A DNA stretch of 49,950 nucleotides from an uncultured Alphaproteobacteria bacterium (GCA_937888725.1 CALARE010000088.1:1-49950), one strand, 5' to 3'. Positions 33,497-43,396 are shown, counted from the first letter of the stretch. Translations and numbers: made by a program. Notes: generated from the letters alone by a model not told the origin.

Positions 33497-35770
33497 TTAA
33501 AATCCTTTCCCAAAGTTTAAACGAAACACTTGTGTTTTATCATATGATTCCTTGACAACAGGTAATGAGAAATCAAGATTAATCATTCCCATTGGTGATT
33601 GCCATAGAATACCTGTACCAACGGCGACACGGACACCGCTACTGTAATCCATATTATCTCTGTCAAAATCATCTGGTTTACCAATAATACCAGCATCGAC
33701 AAATGTTTTTCCCTTAATACCTATTTCACGAGGTAACCCAAGAGGGAAAACCAATTCTGTTGAAGCTGTGGCATACCAGTTACCACCGAGAGCATCATCG
33801 GTGTATTTATCACGAGCACCAACACCACCATATTCAAATCCTCTTAATGAATAATCACCTAAGAAGAAGCGGTTGTTAATGCGGACATCTTTTCCACCAA
33901 CACCCCAGATGTGGCCACCATCTCCGCGTAAAGACAAGACAACATCATCTGTCAGTGAAAAATATTGAATTGCGGTTGCTGTGATGCGAACAAATTTTGT
34001 ATCTCCGCCAATTCCAGCAAAATCCGTTCCTAATGAGAGGTAATACCCTTCAGTTGGATTAATTCTGCTGTCACGTTTGTCATAGCTGATATCTTGACCA
34101 ATCATGGAAACATTTGTCTTGCCTTCTTGGTCTTTAATATAACGAGAAGCATCACTTTCGACATCAGTCACATCGTCTTGACGCAACGTATAGCGGACTG
34201 TTTGTCTTAACGCATCGGTGTAATTCCAACCAAATCGGGTGGTGAAACCATATGATGTATAGCTATAAGAACTGGAATCTTCATTATCTCTTGTTGTTCT
34301 GAATAATTCTAATCCTGCAAGAAGTGGCAAATCCATAAAATATGGGTTTGTCAAACCAGCAACATATTGCGTTTCTCTTTGTGATAACATGGCATTTAAA
34401 TTAACGATATTACCTGTTCCTAAAATATTACGTTCGACAATACCTGTTTCAAAGAGCATACCATCATATGATGACCAACCAACGCCAATGTTAAAAGCAC
34501 CTGTTGATTTTTCAGCAACAGAAACATCGACATTTGTTTTTGATGGGTCACCATAAACAGGGAGTGTTTTAAAATCAACTTTTTCAAAATAATCTAAATC
34601 TTCAACTTTTTGTTTTGATCTACGTAATTTTGACGCGTTAAATGCATCCCCTTCCTTTAATCTAAATTCGCGACGGATGACTTTATCTTGCGTTCTTGAA
34701 TTACCATGGATATCGATTTTGTTGATAAAGACTTTTTCCCCTTCTTGAACTCTAAAGATGACTTTAACTGTTCTATTTTGTTCATTTTTCTTAAATTCAG
34801 GAACAACCTCAACAAAGGCATATCCTTCGTTTGCAAATTTATCAGTCAAGGCCTCAATTGTTGAATCAATTAATTCAGCATTGAAACGATCACCTTGTTC
34901 AAATTCCAATAATTTGACAAGTGCCTCTTTGTTCCCACGTTTTGCATATTCTGGTAAGGAAACCTTGATTTCAGGTTGTTCAAAACGATATCTTTCCCCT
35001 TCTTTAATACGCATTGTTAATGTAAAGCCTGATTTATCTGGTAGTAATTCAGCCGCAGCATTTTCAACTTCAAAATCAACATAACCATGCTTTAAATAAA
35101 AACGACGGAGCATTTCTTTATCATAATTAAGACGATCTGGATCATAAGTGTCTGTGCTTGCAAAGAAACGATACCAAGCATTTTCTTTTGTGACCAAAAC
35201 GTCTTTTAAGGTTCCCTCATCAAAATGTTCATTGCCAATAAAACTGATTTTTTCAATGGTTGTTTTGGGACCTTCATCAATTTCAAAAATAACATCTACG
35301 CGGTTTTGATCTTTTTTTATAATCTTAGGTGTTACAGAAGCACCAAATCGACCACTGCGTTTATAAAGCGTTAATAATCTGTCAGCATCAGATTGAGCAG
35401 TGCTTGGTGTGTAAACAGTTCTTGGTTTTAATTCAATTTCTGTTTTTAACACATCATCGTCCATTTTTTCGTTTCCTTCAAAATAAATTTCACGGACGAT
35501 GGGGTTTTCTTGTACCTGAACGACAAGTGTGCCCTGTTTCATTTTAACAGAAACATCAGAAAACAAGCGTGTGTCAAATAATGTTTTTGTTATTTTATCT
35601 AATTCATAAGGCGTAATATCTTGACCTTGTGTAAGATTTAAATTCCTCATAATAGAGGTTGGCTCAAATCGATGTGTCCCCTCAATTGAAACATTTTTTA
35701 AAACTTCAGCACCTACTGGTGAAGATAACACAGAAGAGGCTAAAAAAGCAAAACCAACAAATTTTTTCAT
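33497..35770 (-). CDS. bamA: Outer-membrane protein assembly factor BamA
   Basis: Core of the BAM complex inserting beta-barrels in the outer membrane. Signal peptide (MKKFVGFAFLASSVLSSPVG), five POTRA domains (about residues 22-420; for example LKNVSIEGTHRFEPTSI, VREIYFEGNEKM, IEKISFIGNEHFDE, INKIDIHGNSRTQD) and a C-terminal 16-strand barrel with the conserved loop-6 RGF in SLRGFEYGGVG and a terminal aromatic (NFGKGF). Length 757 is usual. Its start overlaps the rseP stop by four bases, so the two are coupled. Confidence 0.96.
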   Translation of the reverse strand: MKKFVGFAFLASSVLSSPVGAEVLKNVSIEGTHRFEPTSIMRNLNLTQGQDITPYELDKITKTLFDTRLFSDVSVKMKQGTLVVQVQENPIVREIYFEGNEKMDDDVLKTEIELKPRTVYTPSTAQSDADRLLTLYKRSGRFGASVTPKIIKKDQNRVDVIFEIDEGPKTTIEKISFIGNEHFDEGTLKDVLVTKENAWYRFFASTDTYDPDRLNYDKEMLRRFYLKHGYVDFEVENAAAELLPDKSGFTLTMRIKEGERYRFEQPEIKVSLPEYAKRGNKEALVKLLEFEQGDRFNAELIDSTIEALTDKFANEGYAFVEVVPEFKKNEQNRTVKVIFRVQEGEKVFINKIDIHGNSRTQDKVIRREFRLKEGDAFNASKLRRSKQKVEDLDYFEKVDFKTLPVYGDPSKTNVDVSVAEKSTGAFNIGVGWSSYDGMLFETGIVERNILGTGNIVNLNAMLSQRETQYVAGLTNPYFMDLPLLAGLELFRTTRDNEDSSSYSYTSYGFTTRFGWNYTDALRQTVRYTLRQDDVTDVESDASRYIKDQEGKTNVSMIGQDISYDKRDSRINPTEGYYLSLGTDFAGIGGDTKFVRITATAIQYFSLTDDVVLSLRGDGGHIWGVGGKDVRINNRFFLGDYSLRGFEYGGVGARDKYTDDALGGNWYATASTELVFPLGLPREIGIKGKTFVDAGIIGKPDDFDRDNMDYSSGVRVAVGTGILWQSPMGMINLDFSLPVVKESYDKTQVFRLNFGKGF

Positions 35771-36864
35771 TCAAAAATCCTTTGTATAATGCGTGGCACA
35801 TCTAAAAACATAGTATATGCCAATAATAATAACAAAATACTCAATCCAATTGCCAAAAAGGCATTTTGAGCTTTGTCGGGTAGCGGTTTCCCCCGAACAG
35901 CTTCTACGGCATAAAAAGCCAAATGTCCGCCATCTAATACAGGTATTGGTAATAGATTCATAAATCCAACTGCAACCGATATTTGTATGACAAACATTGT
36001 TAATGAGAGCCACCCACCTAAGACAGCATCGCCTGACATTTCAGCAATGCCTAATGGCCCTCTCATGTCTTTGGGAGTTCTATTTTTAAATAAAACTTGC
36101 CCAAGATAAATAAGTGTGTCCCTTGTCATTTGTCCAACCTTTAAAATGGATGAAGAAAGGGCTGTAAAAAATGGAAGTGGTTTTGCGGCCTCAAAGGCTG
36201 CTGTTGATGCTGAAAAACCAATCATTGGAAATTCATACCCCTCCAAATAACGTGGCATTAATGATACACGATGTGTAACACCTGCACGCTCAAATAAAAT
36301 ATCTAAGGGTTTTTCAAATTCTGTTAATCGTGTTAAGCGAACGACATCTGTAAAGTTTTCAATTTTTTGATTATTGATTTCTATAAACTTATCCCCTTCT
36401 TGAAGGCCTGCTTCTGCCGCAGGTGAATCAGGCAATATGCTACCAATTACAGGGGATAAACGTGCCTCGCCAACAAAAAACAAAACACCTGTCAATAAAA
36501 TGATGGCAAATAGATAATTCATCGCAGGGCCTGCAAAAATAATAAGGGCCCGTTTCCATAGTTTTTGTGATAAAAAGGCTTTTTCTTTTTCCGCGTCAGT
36601 TAACCCTTTGGTTGATGATTTTGCACTGGCTGCATCATCATCACCTAACATTTTAACATATCCGCCTAATGGGATAAGACAAACTTTCCATTTCGTTCCT
36701 TTTTTGTCAACGCGAGAGAAAAGTTCCTTTCCAAAACCAACTGAAAAGTCTGTGACGTGGACACCGCACCACCTTGCCATAAAAAAATGTCCACCTTCGT
36801 GAATAACAACAATGACAGATAAAACAAGTACAAAAGACGCAATATAAAGAAGTGATGTCAGCAT
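35767..36864 (-). CDS. rseP: Site-2 membrane zinc protease RseP
   Basis: Cleaves membrane-spanning anti-sigma factors and leftover signal peptides. HEGGH (residues 22-26) in the first membrane segment and NLLPIPVLDGGH with the metal Asp (near residue 310) are the M50B hallmarks. One PDZ domain is visible (SPVIGSILPDSPAAEAGLQEGD, about 130-200), against two in E. coli RseP, which matches the shorter length of 365. The cdsA stop and rseP start regions abut exactly, without the dxr gene often found between them. Confidence 0.94.
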   Translation of the reverse strand: MLTSLLYIASFVLVLSVIVVIHEGGHFFMARWCGVHVTDFSVGFGKELFSRVDKKGTKWKVCLIPLGGYVKMLGDDDAASAKSSTKGLTDAEKEKAFLSQKLWKRALIIFAGPAMNYLFAIILLTGVLFFVGEARLSPVIGSILPDSPAAEAGLQEGDKFIEINNQKIENFTDVVRLTRLTEFEKPLDILFERAGVTHRVSLMPRYLEGYEFPMIGFSASTAAFEAAKPLPFFTALSSSILKVGQMTRDTLIYLGQVLFKNRTPKDMRGPLGIAEMSGDAVLGGWLSLTMFVIQISVAVGFMNLLPIPVLDGGHLAFYAVEAVRGKPLPDKAQNAFLAIGLSILLLLLAYTMFLDVPRIIQRIFE

Positions 36865-37713
36865 TTAAAAAATTGCACCTCCGTTATTGAAAAAATAAAT
36901 AATAACAGCCGTTAAAACAGCAGCAAATAACAAACCGTCAACCCTATCAAATAAGCCACCATGACCAGGGATAAGATTACTTGAATCTTTTAAATTTAAA
37001 GATCTTTTAATGTAGGATTCAAAGAAATCACCTACTTGTGAAATAACAGCAAGAACACCTGCGGATAACACAAGAACATGTTTGACTTGATCAAATGAAA
37101 GACCGCTCGCTGGTGATAAATAGTTGTTAGCTCTTAAATAAAGTGCAAAAATATAGGCTACAGCCATTGCAAAAGTTGCACCACCAATTAAACCTGCCCA
37201 TGTTTTTTTTGCACTGATTTTGGGTGCAATTTTAGGGCCACCAACGGTTTTACCAACAACGTAGCCACCAATATCTGTTGCCCAAACAACAAAGAAAAGC
37301 CATAAAACAATTTCACGACTAACAGAATCGTTAATATAGTAAATATAACCCAAAGAAATCAGCGGGATACATATATATAGTAAACCTAAAGAATAGAGCA
37401 ATCTTGAACCAGATTTATAAAAAACAATTGTTGTGCCAAGTAACGCAAGCCATAAAGCAAATAGAGGGTTTGCCTCAGTCATAAAGGCACAAAGACAGGC
37501 AAACAAAACCATCCAAACCGTGTTGACAGAAACTTTTTTATCAAACATAACGGTCCATTCCCAAGCCAAGCCAGAACCAAAAACAGCTAATAAAATTGTA
37601 TAAAGTGGAATAGAATAATCCATGTAAAAATCTTTTCCAAACCAAATACTACCAAGAACAATGGGTGCCAATACAAGTGCAGAAACAATCCGTAAAATTA
37701 AGTTTGAATGCAT
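36865..37713 (-). CDS. cdsA: Phosphatidate cytidylyltransferase
   Basis: Makes CDP-diacylglycerol, precursor for PssA and phosphatidylglycerol synthesis. Eight or so membrane segments and the C-terminal CdsA signature KRSLNLKDSSNLIPGHGG followed by LFDRVDGLLF are complete. Length 282 is typical. It is the first gene of the envelope operon in this window; the usual upstream frr and uppS are not here, because the next gene upstream (ftsK) is divergent. Confidence 0.94.
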   Translation of the reverse strand: MHSNLILRIVSALVLAPIVLGSIWFGKDFYMDYSIPLYTILLAVFGSGLAWEWTVMFDKKVSVNTVWMVLFACLCAFMTEANPLFALWLALLGTTIVFYKSGSRLLYSLGLLYICIPLISLGYIYYINDSVSREIVLWLFFVVWATDIGGYVVGKTVGGPKIAPKISAKKTWAGLIGGATFAMAVAYIFALYLRANNYLSPASGLSFDQVKHVLVLSAGVLAVISQVGDFFESYIKRSLNLKDSSNLIPGHGGLFDRVDGLLFAAVLTAVIIYFFNNGGAIF

Positions 37714-37916
37714 TTTATTTTCCTTTCGTTTTGCTCACTATTGCAGATTTTTAATCGCCTGTCAAGTCTTTATTCCTGATTTAAAATTTAGTATTTTTTT
37801 TTACATAAAAAACAATTTGTTTTGTGAAAAAAACGTTTTTTAAGCAAAAATTAAAGTTGTATTTTTTTTTATTTGATAGTATAGAAAAAGTAATCACTAT
37901 AATAAGGGAAGTTGCT

Positions 37917-40373
37917 ATGAAAGTTTTTTTACGTAAAATTTATGGTCTTACATTATTTGTTTTTGGTGTGATGACAGCAATTGCTTGTTTTTCATATCAC
38001 TCATCTGATGTTTCTTTTAACACAGCCAGTACAATGGCGACAAAGAATATATTGGGTAGCTTTGGGGCTCATACAGCAGATATTTTGATACAGTTATTTG
38101 GTATTGCTGGTTTTTTAATTCCAGTTGCATTTGTTTGTATTGGGTTAATGTATTTTTCAGGTAAAAAACACCTTCATTTGCGACTGTTTTTGTTTGTGTC
38201 TACGTTACTGGCGTTTTCATGGGTTTTGGGGCCTTCTTTTATCCCAGGTGATGGCGTTTGGAAAAGCTCTTTAGGTGGTGGTTTTGTTGGGTTTTATTTG
38301 ACAGCTTGGATAGGTCAAAGTGCCTTATTGCCTTTTTATATCCGTTTGATGCTTTTTGTATTGGTTGTCGTGTTTATGGTTTTGAGTTTAAATCTGCCAA
38401 TTGTTAAAGGAACAAAGTGGTTCTTTAACAATGCAATCTTGAAACTGGTGAAAATAAGATTTAAAACGCCTCAAAAGATGAATTTTAAATTGCCTTCTAT
38501 CGCTTTTAAATTGCCACAATGGCATTTCCAATTGTTGCCTGTTACACAATCAGAAGATGTGAAGCCCACACTTGATGAAACAGAAACAAAAGAGGATGTT
38601 TTGCAAAGCGAGCCAATTAAGAAAGAACGCCACTCATTGTTTTCATTTTCTTTCAAACAAAAAGCAAAAGAGCCAAAGAAGGAACGGGTTGAACCTTCTT
38701 TTACGGAAAACGAGAGTTTTGGATTTTTAGGTATGGGGCAAACTGTAAAAGAAACTTACCATGAAACAACGAATTATATGGTTGATGAAACGCCTGTTAA
38801 ACAACGTGAAAAAACACCTGTGCAATCAGCGGTTCAAACAAATTACACAAGGCCTGATGATACGGGCGTATTGCAGTTGCCATCAAGTTCATTGCTTGAC
38901 CCTGTTAAATCAAATAATGCCCCAATGCTTTCAAAAGATGTGATGCAAAAAATAAGCAAGGAATTAGAAGATGTCTTGGCTCAATTTAGCATTACAGGAA
39001 AAGTGATTACAGCTCATCCAGGACCTGTGGTCACGCTTTATGAATTTCAACCAGCTGCTGGGATTAAAAGTGCAAGAATTATCACATTAGCGGATGATAT
39101 TGCTATGAAAATGCGGGTTGTGTCTGTTCGTATTGCTGTAATTCCTGGAACGGATGCTGTCGGTATTGAAATGCCAAATGTAAAACGTGAAGTTGTTTAT
39201 ATAAGAGAAATGATTGAACATACGCAATTTAAAAATAATTCAGGGGCATTACCGCTTATTTTGGGAAAAGATATCGGTGGGGCACCTGTATTTGCTGATT
39301 TGGCAAAAATGCCACACTTACTTGTTGCGGGGACTACGGGTTCTGGTAAATCAGTTGCAATTAATACAATGGTTTTGTCTTTATTGTATCGTTTTACACC
39401 TGCCGAATGTCGTTTAATTATGGTTGATCCAAAAATGGTTGAGCTTTCGGTTTATAATCGTATTCCACATTTGTTGACACCTGTTGTTGTTGATCCTGAA
39501 AAGGTTGTAATCGCACTTAAATGGGCGGTGCGTGAAATGGAAGACAGATACACGTCTATGTCTCATTTAGGGGTTCGCAACATTGATGGATACAATCAAA
39601 AATTAAAACAAGCAGCTAAAGAAGGTAAAAGTTTAACACGTCGTGTTCAAACAGGGTTTGATCCTGAGACAGGACGACCTATATATGAGGAGCAAGAATT
39701 TGATTTAACACCAATACCTTATATTGTGATTATTATTGATGAAATGGCGGATTTAATGGGAAGATGTGGTAAAGAAGTTGACCCTCTTATTCAACGATTG
39801 GCACAAATGGCTCGTGCGGTGGGGATTCACTTAATCCTTGCAACACAACGTCCAAGCGTTGATGTTATTACAGGTACGATTAAATCAAACTTCCCATCAA
39901 GAATGTCTTTTCAAGTACGCAGTAAAACAGACTCTAGGACTATTTTGGATGAACATGGTGCAGAACGGTTGTTAGGTAAGGGGGATATGCTCTTTATGCC
40001 AGCAGGGCAAAGACCGCAACGGGTACATGGTCCTTTTGTTTCTGATCAAGATGTTGAGCAAGTGGTGCATCATTGGGAGATGCAAGCAGAACCTCAATAT
40101 TTAAATGCGGTGACAACGGACCCTGATGCTGTTTCAGGAGGGGCGAGTGCTGGCGGGGGTGATGTGGCTCCAACGGGTGGTGATTTATATGATCAAGCAG
40201 TTGCTATTATTTTAAGAGACCAAAAGGTTTCAACAAGTTATGTGCAACGCCAATTAAGAATTGGATACAATAAAGCTGCTGATTTAATTGATCGTATGGA
40301 AGCAGAAGGGGTTATTTCAAAGCCAAATGTTGCAGGGAAACGAGAAATTTTGGTGCCGACATGTAACGCTTAA
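37917..40373 (+). CDS. ftsK: DNA translocase FtsK
   Basis: Septum-located motor that pumps DNA towards dif and activates XerCD. Four N-terminal membrane segments (about residues 10-160 of the chosen start), a short Lys/Glu/Pro-rich linker, then a RecA-like motor with Walker A AGTTGSGKSVAINTM and Walker B IVIIIDEMADLMG, and a C-terminal gamma winged helix (VSTSYVQRQLRIGYNKA) that reads KOPS-like sites. The ATG at 37917 with AAGGGAAG upstream is preferred over one at 37824, which would add an unlikely N-terminus. About 818 residues, with a short linker compared with E. coli. Confidence 0.93.
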   Translation: MKVFLRKIYGLTLFVFGVMTAIACFSYHSSDVSFNTASTMATKNILGSFGAHTADILIQLFGIAGFLIPVAFVCIGLMYFSGKKHLHLRLFLFVSTLLAFSWVLGPSFIPGDGVWKSSLGGGFVGFYLTAWIGQSALLPFYIRLMLFVLVVVFMVLSLNLPIVKGTKWFFNNAILKLVKIRFKTPQKMNFKLPSIAFKLPQWHFQLLPVTQSEDVKPTLDETETKEDVLQSEPIKKERHSLFSFSFKQKAKEPKKERVEPSFTENESFGFLGMGQTVKETYHETTNYMVDETPVKQREKTPVQSAVQTNYTRPDDTGVLQLPSSSLLDPVKSNNAPMLSKDVMQKISKELEDVLAQFSITGKVITAHPGPVVTLYEFQPAAGIKSARIITLADDIAMKMRVVSVRIAVIPGTDAVGIEMPNVKREVVYIREMIEHTQFKNNSGALPLILGKDIGGAPVFADLAKMPHLLVAGTTGSGKSVAINTMVLSLLYRFTPAECRLIMVDPKMVELSVYNRIPHLLTPVVVDPEKVVIALKWAVREMEDRYTSMSHLGVRNIDGYNQKLKQAAKEGKSLTRRVQTGFDPETGRPIYEEQEFDLTPIPYIVIIIDEMADLMGRCGKEVDPLIQRLAQMARAVGIHLILATQRPSVDVITGTIKSNFPSRMSFQVRSKTDSRTILDEHGAERLLGKGDMLFMPAGQRPQRVHGPFVSDQDVEQVVHHWEMQAEPQYLNAVTTDPDAVSGGASAGGGDVAPTGGDLYDQAVAIILRDQKVSTSYVQRQLRIGYNKAADLIDRMEAEGVISKPNVAGKREILVPTCNA

Positions 40374-40388
40374 TTTAAAGGATTTAAA

Positions 40389-41009
40389 ATGAAAAAAATA
40401 TTGTTTTTACTCATTCTTTTTCTAGCAATGCCAACAGTTGCAGATGTTGAAAAAAAGATTGATACACCTCAAAACAGAGCAATTCTAAAAAAAGTTGAAA
40501 CAGCATACAATAAAATTAAAACATTAAAAGCTGAATTTGCTCAATTTAATTCAAAGACAGAAAATGACTTGCAAACAGGTTTGCTTTATCTGTCAAGACC
40601 AGGAAAGATGCGTTTGGTGTATCAAAAGGGATCACCTTTAGAATTTTATGCAAATAATGGTTATTTTATTTATCATGATAAAGATTTAAAAGAGGTCAGT
40701 TATTTTGATTTAAATCAGACGCCTGTTAGTTTGATTTTGAAAAAAGAGTTGAAATTTGATGATAAAGAATTTGTCGTAACGGCAATTCAAGATATTTTAG
40801 ATGAATACAAAGTGACTGCTCACAAAAAAGGTGCTAAAGAGCTTGGTTCATTAACATTGATTATTGATAAAGATACGCTATTGTTAAAGCAATGGGAGGT
40901 TCTTGATATGCAAGGAGTTAAATCAACAGTTTCATTATTTAATATTGAACAAAATGTTTCTGTTGACAAAAATTTATTTTTGTTTCAAAATCCTTATAAG
41001 CAAAAATAG
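40389..41009 (+). CDS. lolA: Outer-membrane lipoprotein carrier LolA-like protein
   Basis: A periplasmic carrier for lipoproteins. Signal peptide MKKILFLLILFLAMPTVA precedes a LolA-type half-barrel: IKTLKAEFAQFNS, GLLYLSRPGKMRLVYQKG, FIYHDKDLKEVSYFDLNQTP, and a C-terminal LKQWEVLDMQGVKSTVSLF. Length 206 fits. It follows ftsK after 15 bases, the ftsK-lolA order common in proteobacteria. Confidence 0.88.
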   Translation: MKKILFLLILFLAMPTVADVEKKIDTPQNRAILKKVETAYNKIKTLKAEFAQFNSKTENDLQTGLLYLSRPGKMRLVYQKGSPLEFYANNGYFIYHDKDLKEVSYFDLNQTPVSLILKKELKFDDKEFVVTAIQDILDEYKVTAHKKGAKELGSLTLIIDKDTLLLKQWEVLDMQGVKSTVSLFNIEQNVSVDKNLFLFQNPYKQK

Positions 41010-41026
41010 TTAAAGGAGGCATAATT

Positions 41027-41833
41027 ATGAAAAAAACATTACTTTTATCTTTCGCACTGGCAACACTTGTTCCTCTTGTTGCGTTTTCAGCTCCGCGGGA
41101 TTGTATTTATCATCCCTTACAAGAGATTATCCGTTCAGCACGTTCTGAAAAAGATATTGAACCATGGATAAAAGATCAAATTAATTTTAATATTGATTTT
41201 TCATGTGGTGGGTCAATTTTACAATTGGCTATTATTCGTGGGAATCCTGATATTTTAAAATTGTTGATTGAAAAGGGTGGGGTAAATGTAAAGGAAATGA
41301 TTCAAAATGATGCGTTTCCTATTAAAGGTGCTCCTCGGGTAATTCCAATTAGCCTATTTGCTGCTTTTTATGCCACTAGACCTGAAATTTTAAATCTTTT
41401 TATGACACATGCAGGGGATAGTTTTTATGAAAAGGATGCAAATGGACAAAATATTTTATGGTATATAGAACAAAATCCTGTTTTGCGTAATACAGATTTA
41501 TCTGATTTAATTGTTAAAAATTTACTTATCACAGATACGAATGCACACAATAAAAAAGTTCAGCTTGAAAGAGAAAAGGCTGAAAATGAACGAATTGCCA
41601 AAGAAAAAGCTGAAAAAGAACGGTTAGAAAAAGAGGCGGCAGAAAAAACAGCAAAAGAAGAAGCTGAACGTGAAAAAATGGCAGAGCGGATACGTGCCAA
41701 GCAACAAAAGAATGCTCAAACGCCAAAACCAAATCGCGGGTTTAAAAAATCAGGAATGATTGAAGAAGAACCTGATAATGCATATAAGCCATCTAAAGAT
41801 GCCTCTATTGATTTGCAAGGTTCTGATTTTTAA
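41027..41833 (+). CDS. Exported ankyrin-like protein with charged coiled coil
   Basis: Signal peptide (MKKTLLLSFALATLVPLVA, cleavage near AFSA), then one or two ankyrin-like repeats (GGSILQLAIIRGNPDILKLL followed by IEKGG, and a second less clear block), then a highly charged coiled coil (about residues 178-230, Glu/Lys/Ala repeats such as EREKAENERIAKEKAEKE). Precise partner unknown; it is probably periplasmic. 17 bases after lolA with AGGAGG ribosome site, so co-transcribed with ftsK-lolA. A terminator follows. Confidence 0.7.
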   Translation: MKKTLLLSFALATLVPLVAFSAPRDCIYHPLQEIIRSARSEKDIEPWIKDQINFNIDFSCGGSILQLAIIRGNPDILKLLIEKGGVNVKEMIQNDAFPIKGAPRVIPISLFAAFYATRPEILNLFMTHAGDSFYEKDANGQNILWYIEQNPVLRNTDLSDLIVKNLLITDTNAHNKKVQLEREKAENERIAKEKAEKERLEKEAAEKTAKEEAEREKMAERIRAKQQKNAQTPKPNRGFKKSGMIEEEPDNAYKPSKDASIDLQGSDF

Positions 41834-41853
41834 TATGGATATGTCTTAGAATG

Positions 41854-41889
41854 AGCCGAATAAAAAACTTGTTTTTTTGTTCGGCTTTT
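41854..41889 (+). terminator. Terminator after the ankyrin-like gene
   Basis: AGCCGAA (41854-41860) pairs with TTCGGCT (41880-41886), extended by AAAAAA/TTTTTT inside the stem, then TTTT. It overlaps the promoter of the next gene. Confidence 0.75.
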
Positions 41890-41897
41890 GGTATAAT
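41869..41897 (+). promoter_or_regulatory. Promoter overlapping the upstream terminator
   Basis: TTGTTT (41869-41874) and a perfect TATAAT (41892-41897) with a 17-base spacer. The -35 lies in the loop and right arm of the preceding terminator hairpin, so the two units share these bases. Confidence 0.6.
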
Positions 41898-41931
41898 TAA
41901 TATAAGGTTTATTAAAATATAGGTTGTGCAA

Positions 41932-42900
41932 ATGTCAAAAACAGAGATAATAGAACTGAATCGGAAGCATCTATCGAATGGACATGTGGTTGTTTCTTAT
42001 AAGGCAAATGATCAGGTTTATTATGATGAATATCTTTCGGAACAAGATGTTTTAGAAAAAAATAAACGAGCTATTGTTTCTAGAGCATATGCGAAAAAAA
42101 ATAAAATTGGTCGTAATATGCTTGTTTATATTGACCCAAATACAAATCAGAATGCACCGCGTGTTCTTAAAACGCTTGTGTATGATCGTCAAAATAAGCT
42201 TTCAGAAGAAACGGTGTTTAATGCTGAAGGTGTAAAGGTTTTATCTCGTTTTTATCAAAATGGTATTTTGGAAAAGGATTGGACATTCGATGGTAAAACG
42301 GGTCGATTGATATCTGGTATACAATATCGTAAAAATACAGCTGGTAAATATGATATTATTAGCCTTTCTACCCCGATTTATAATGAAAATGGTGAATTAT
42401 CACATACCATACAAAAAAAGACAAATGAAAAAGGGGTTCCTACGGGTGAAATATTGCAACGTGTATTTTATTTATGTAATTTGCCCTTTGTGCGTGTTAG
42501 TTATACCGAGGATAAAAAAAATCCTTTAAACCCAAGTTCTCGCATCTATTCTCTTGATGATGGCAAGTGGAATATTGTGACGGATAAGGCGTTGATAAAG
42601 CACTTAATCCCAATTTTGGAAGATGCGGTTTCTTGTGAAGGTAAAAATGCACCCAAACGTTCATTTTTGGATACACATTCGAATATTCATTTTTCAGAGT
42701 TGACTTATGATGATGTTTTAGCTTTTAAAAAACTAAATCCAACAGTACAAATTTTAACACCAGAACAGATTGGATATATCCCTTCTGAGGATGAAAAATT
42801 TTCTCAACTTGAAAATCTGACGGTTGAGGAGCGTCAATTTGTTGAGAAAGCACTCAATGCTGGTTATTATGTTTCATTAACTCCATTAAAAGAGGCATAA
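41932..42900 (+). CDS. Protein of unknown function
   Basis: A 322-residue protein (a GTG two codons upstream at 41926 is an alternative start). No signal peptide or membrane span. The middle has short repeats of tyrosine/glycine-bearing hairpins (LVYDRQNKLSEETVFNAEG, RFYQNGILEKDWTFDGKTG), reminiscent of MORN-like or wrapping repeats of antitoxin-type proteins. Not recognised as a known family. The stop is followed one base later by the start of the next gene, so they are coupled. Confidence 0.65.
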   Translation: MSKTEIIELNRKHLSNGHVVVSYKANDQVYYDEYLSEQDVLEKNKRAIVSRAYAKKNKIGRNMLVYIDPNTNQNAPRVLKTLVYDRQNKLSEETVFNAEGVKVLSRFYQNGILEKDWTFDGKTGRLISGIQYRKNTAGKYDIISLSTPIYNENGELSHTIQKKTNEKGVPTGEILQRVFYLCNLPFVRVSYTEDKKNPLNPSSRIYSLDDGKWNIVTDKALIKHLIPILEDAVSCEGKNAPKRSFLDTHSNIHFSELTYDDVLAFKKLNPTVQILTPEQIGYIPSEDEKFSQLENLTVEERQFVEKALNAGYYVSLTPLKEA

Positions 42901-42901
42901 A

Positions 42902-43375
42902 ATGACACAAAAGAATTTTTTATTTGCCCCAACAGAAGAACAAATACAAAATGCAAAAAAAGAACGGGATATTGCTTCACGAGATTTAACGTCATTCCCT
43001 TACTATGAGTTGCAAAAAGCACGTTCGTTGGATTCAAATGTTGCTGTTATATCGAAGGAAGAAAGTAAAGTTCTACCTGTTATGCCAAAGTTACGTGAAA
43101 CTTATTTTGAACAGTTGCCAAGTGAATTGCAAAAAATTGTTTTAAGAGCAAATATCGCGGGGGTTAATTTGACAGCTTCAAATTCTGATGGGGAGGCATT
43201 TCTTTACATGGCTCCAGAAACAGAAATGGAACGGACTAAAATGATTGCAAAACTGAATCAAATTGAGCAAACAACGCTACAAAATAAACAGTCAATAGCT
43301 GGGGCTTTTAAACCTGTTGTAACTGAAGAAATATCTGTTGCACCTCCTGCTTTTCAAGAACAATATGAAAAATAA
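42902..43375 (+). CDS. Protein of unknown function, partner of the preceding gene
   Basis: A 157-residue hydrophilic protein with no signal, membrane span or known motif. Segments PYYELQKARSLDSN and LPSELQKIVLRANIAGVNL recur in theme (ELQK), perhaps a short duplicated helix. It begins one base after the upstream gene and 21 bases before rlmE, so all three are probably one transcript. Function unknown. Confidence 0.6.
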   Translation: MTQKNFLFAPTEEQIQNAKKERDIASRDLTSFPYYELQKARSLDSNVAVISKEESKVLPVMPKLRETYFEQLPSELQKIVLRANIAGVNLTASNSDGEAFLYMAPETEMERTKMIAKLNQIEQTTLQNKQSIAGAFKPVVTEEISVAPPAFQEQYEK

Positions 43376-43396
43376 TAAAATAACGAGTTAAATAGA

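Noticed and set aside
37824..37916. Longer N-terminus for FtsK
   Set aside because: The extra 31 residues lack a ribosome site and the usual FtsK start at the first membrane segment fits 37917.
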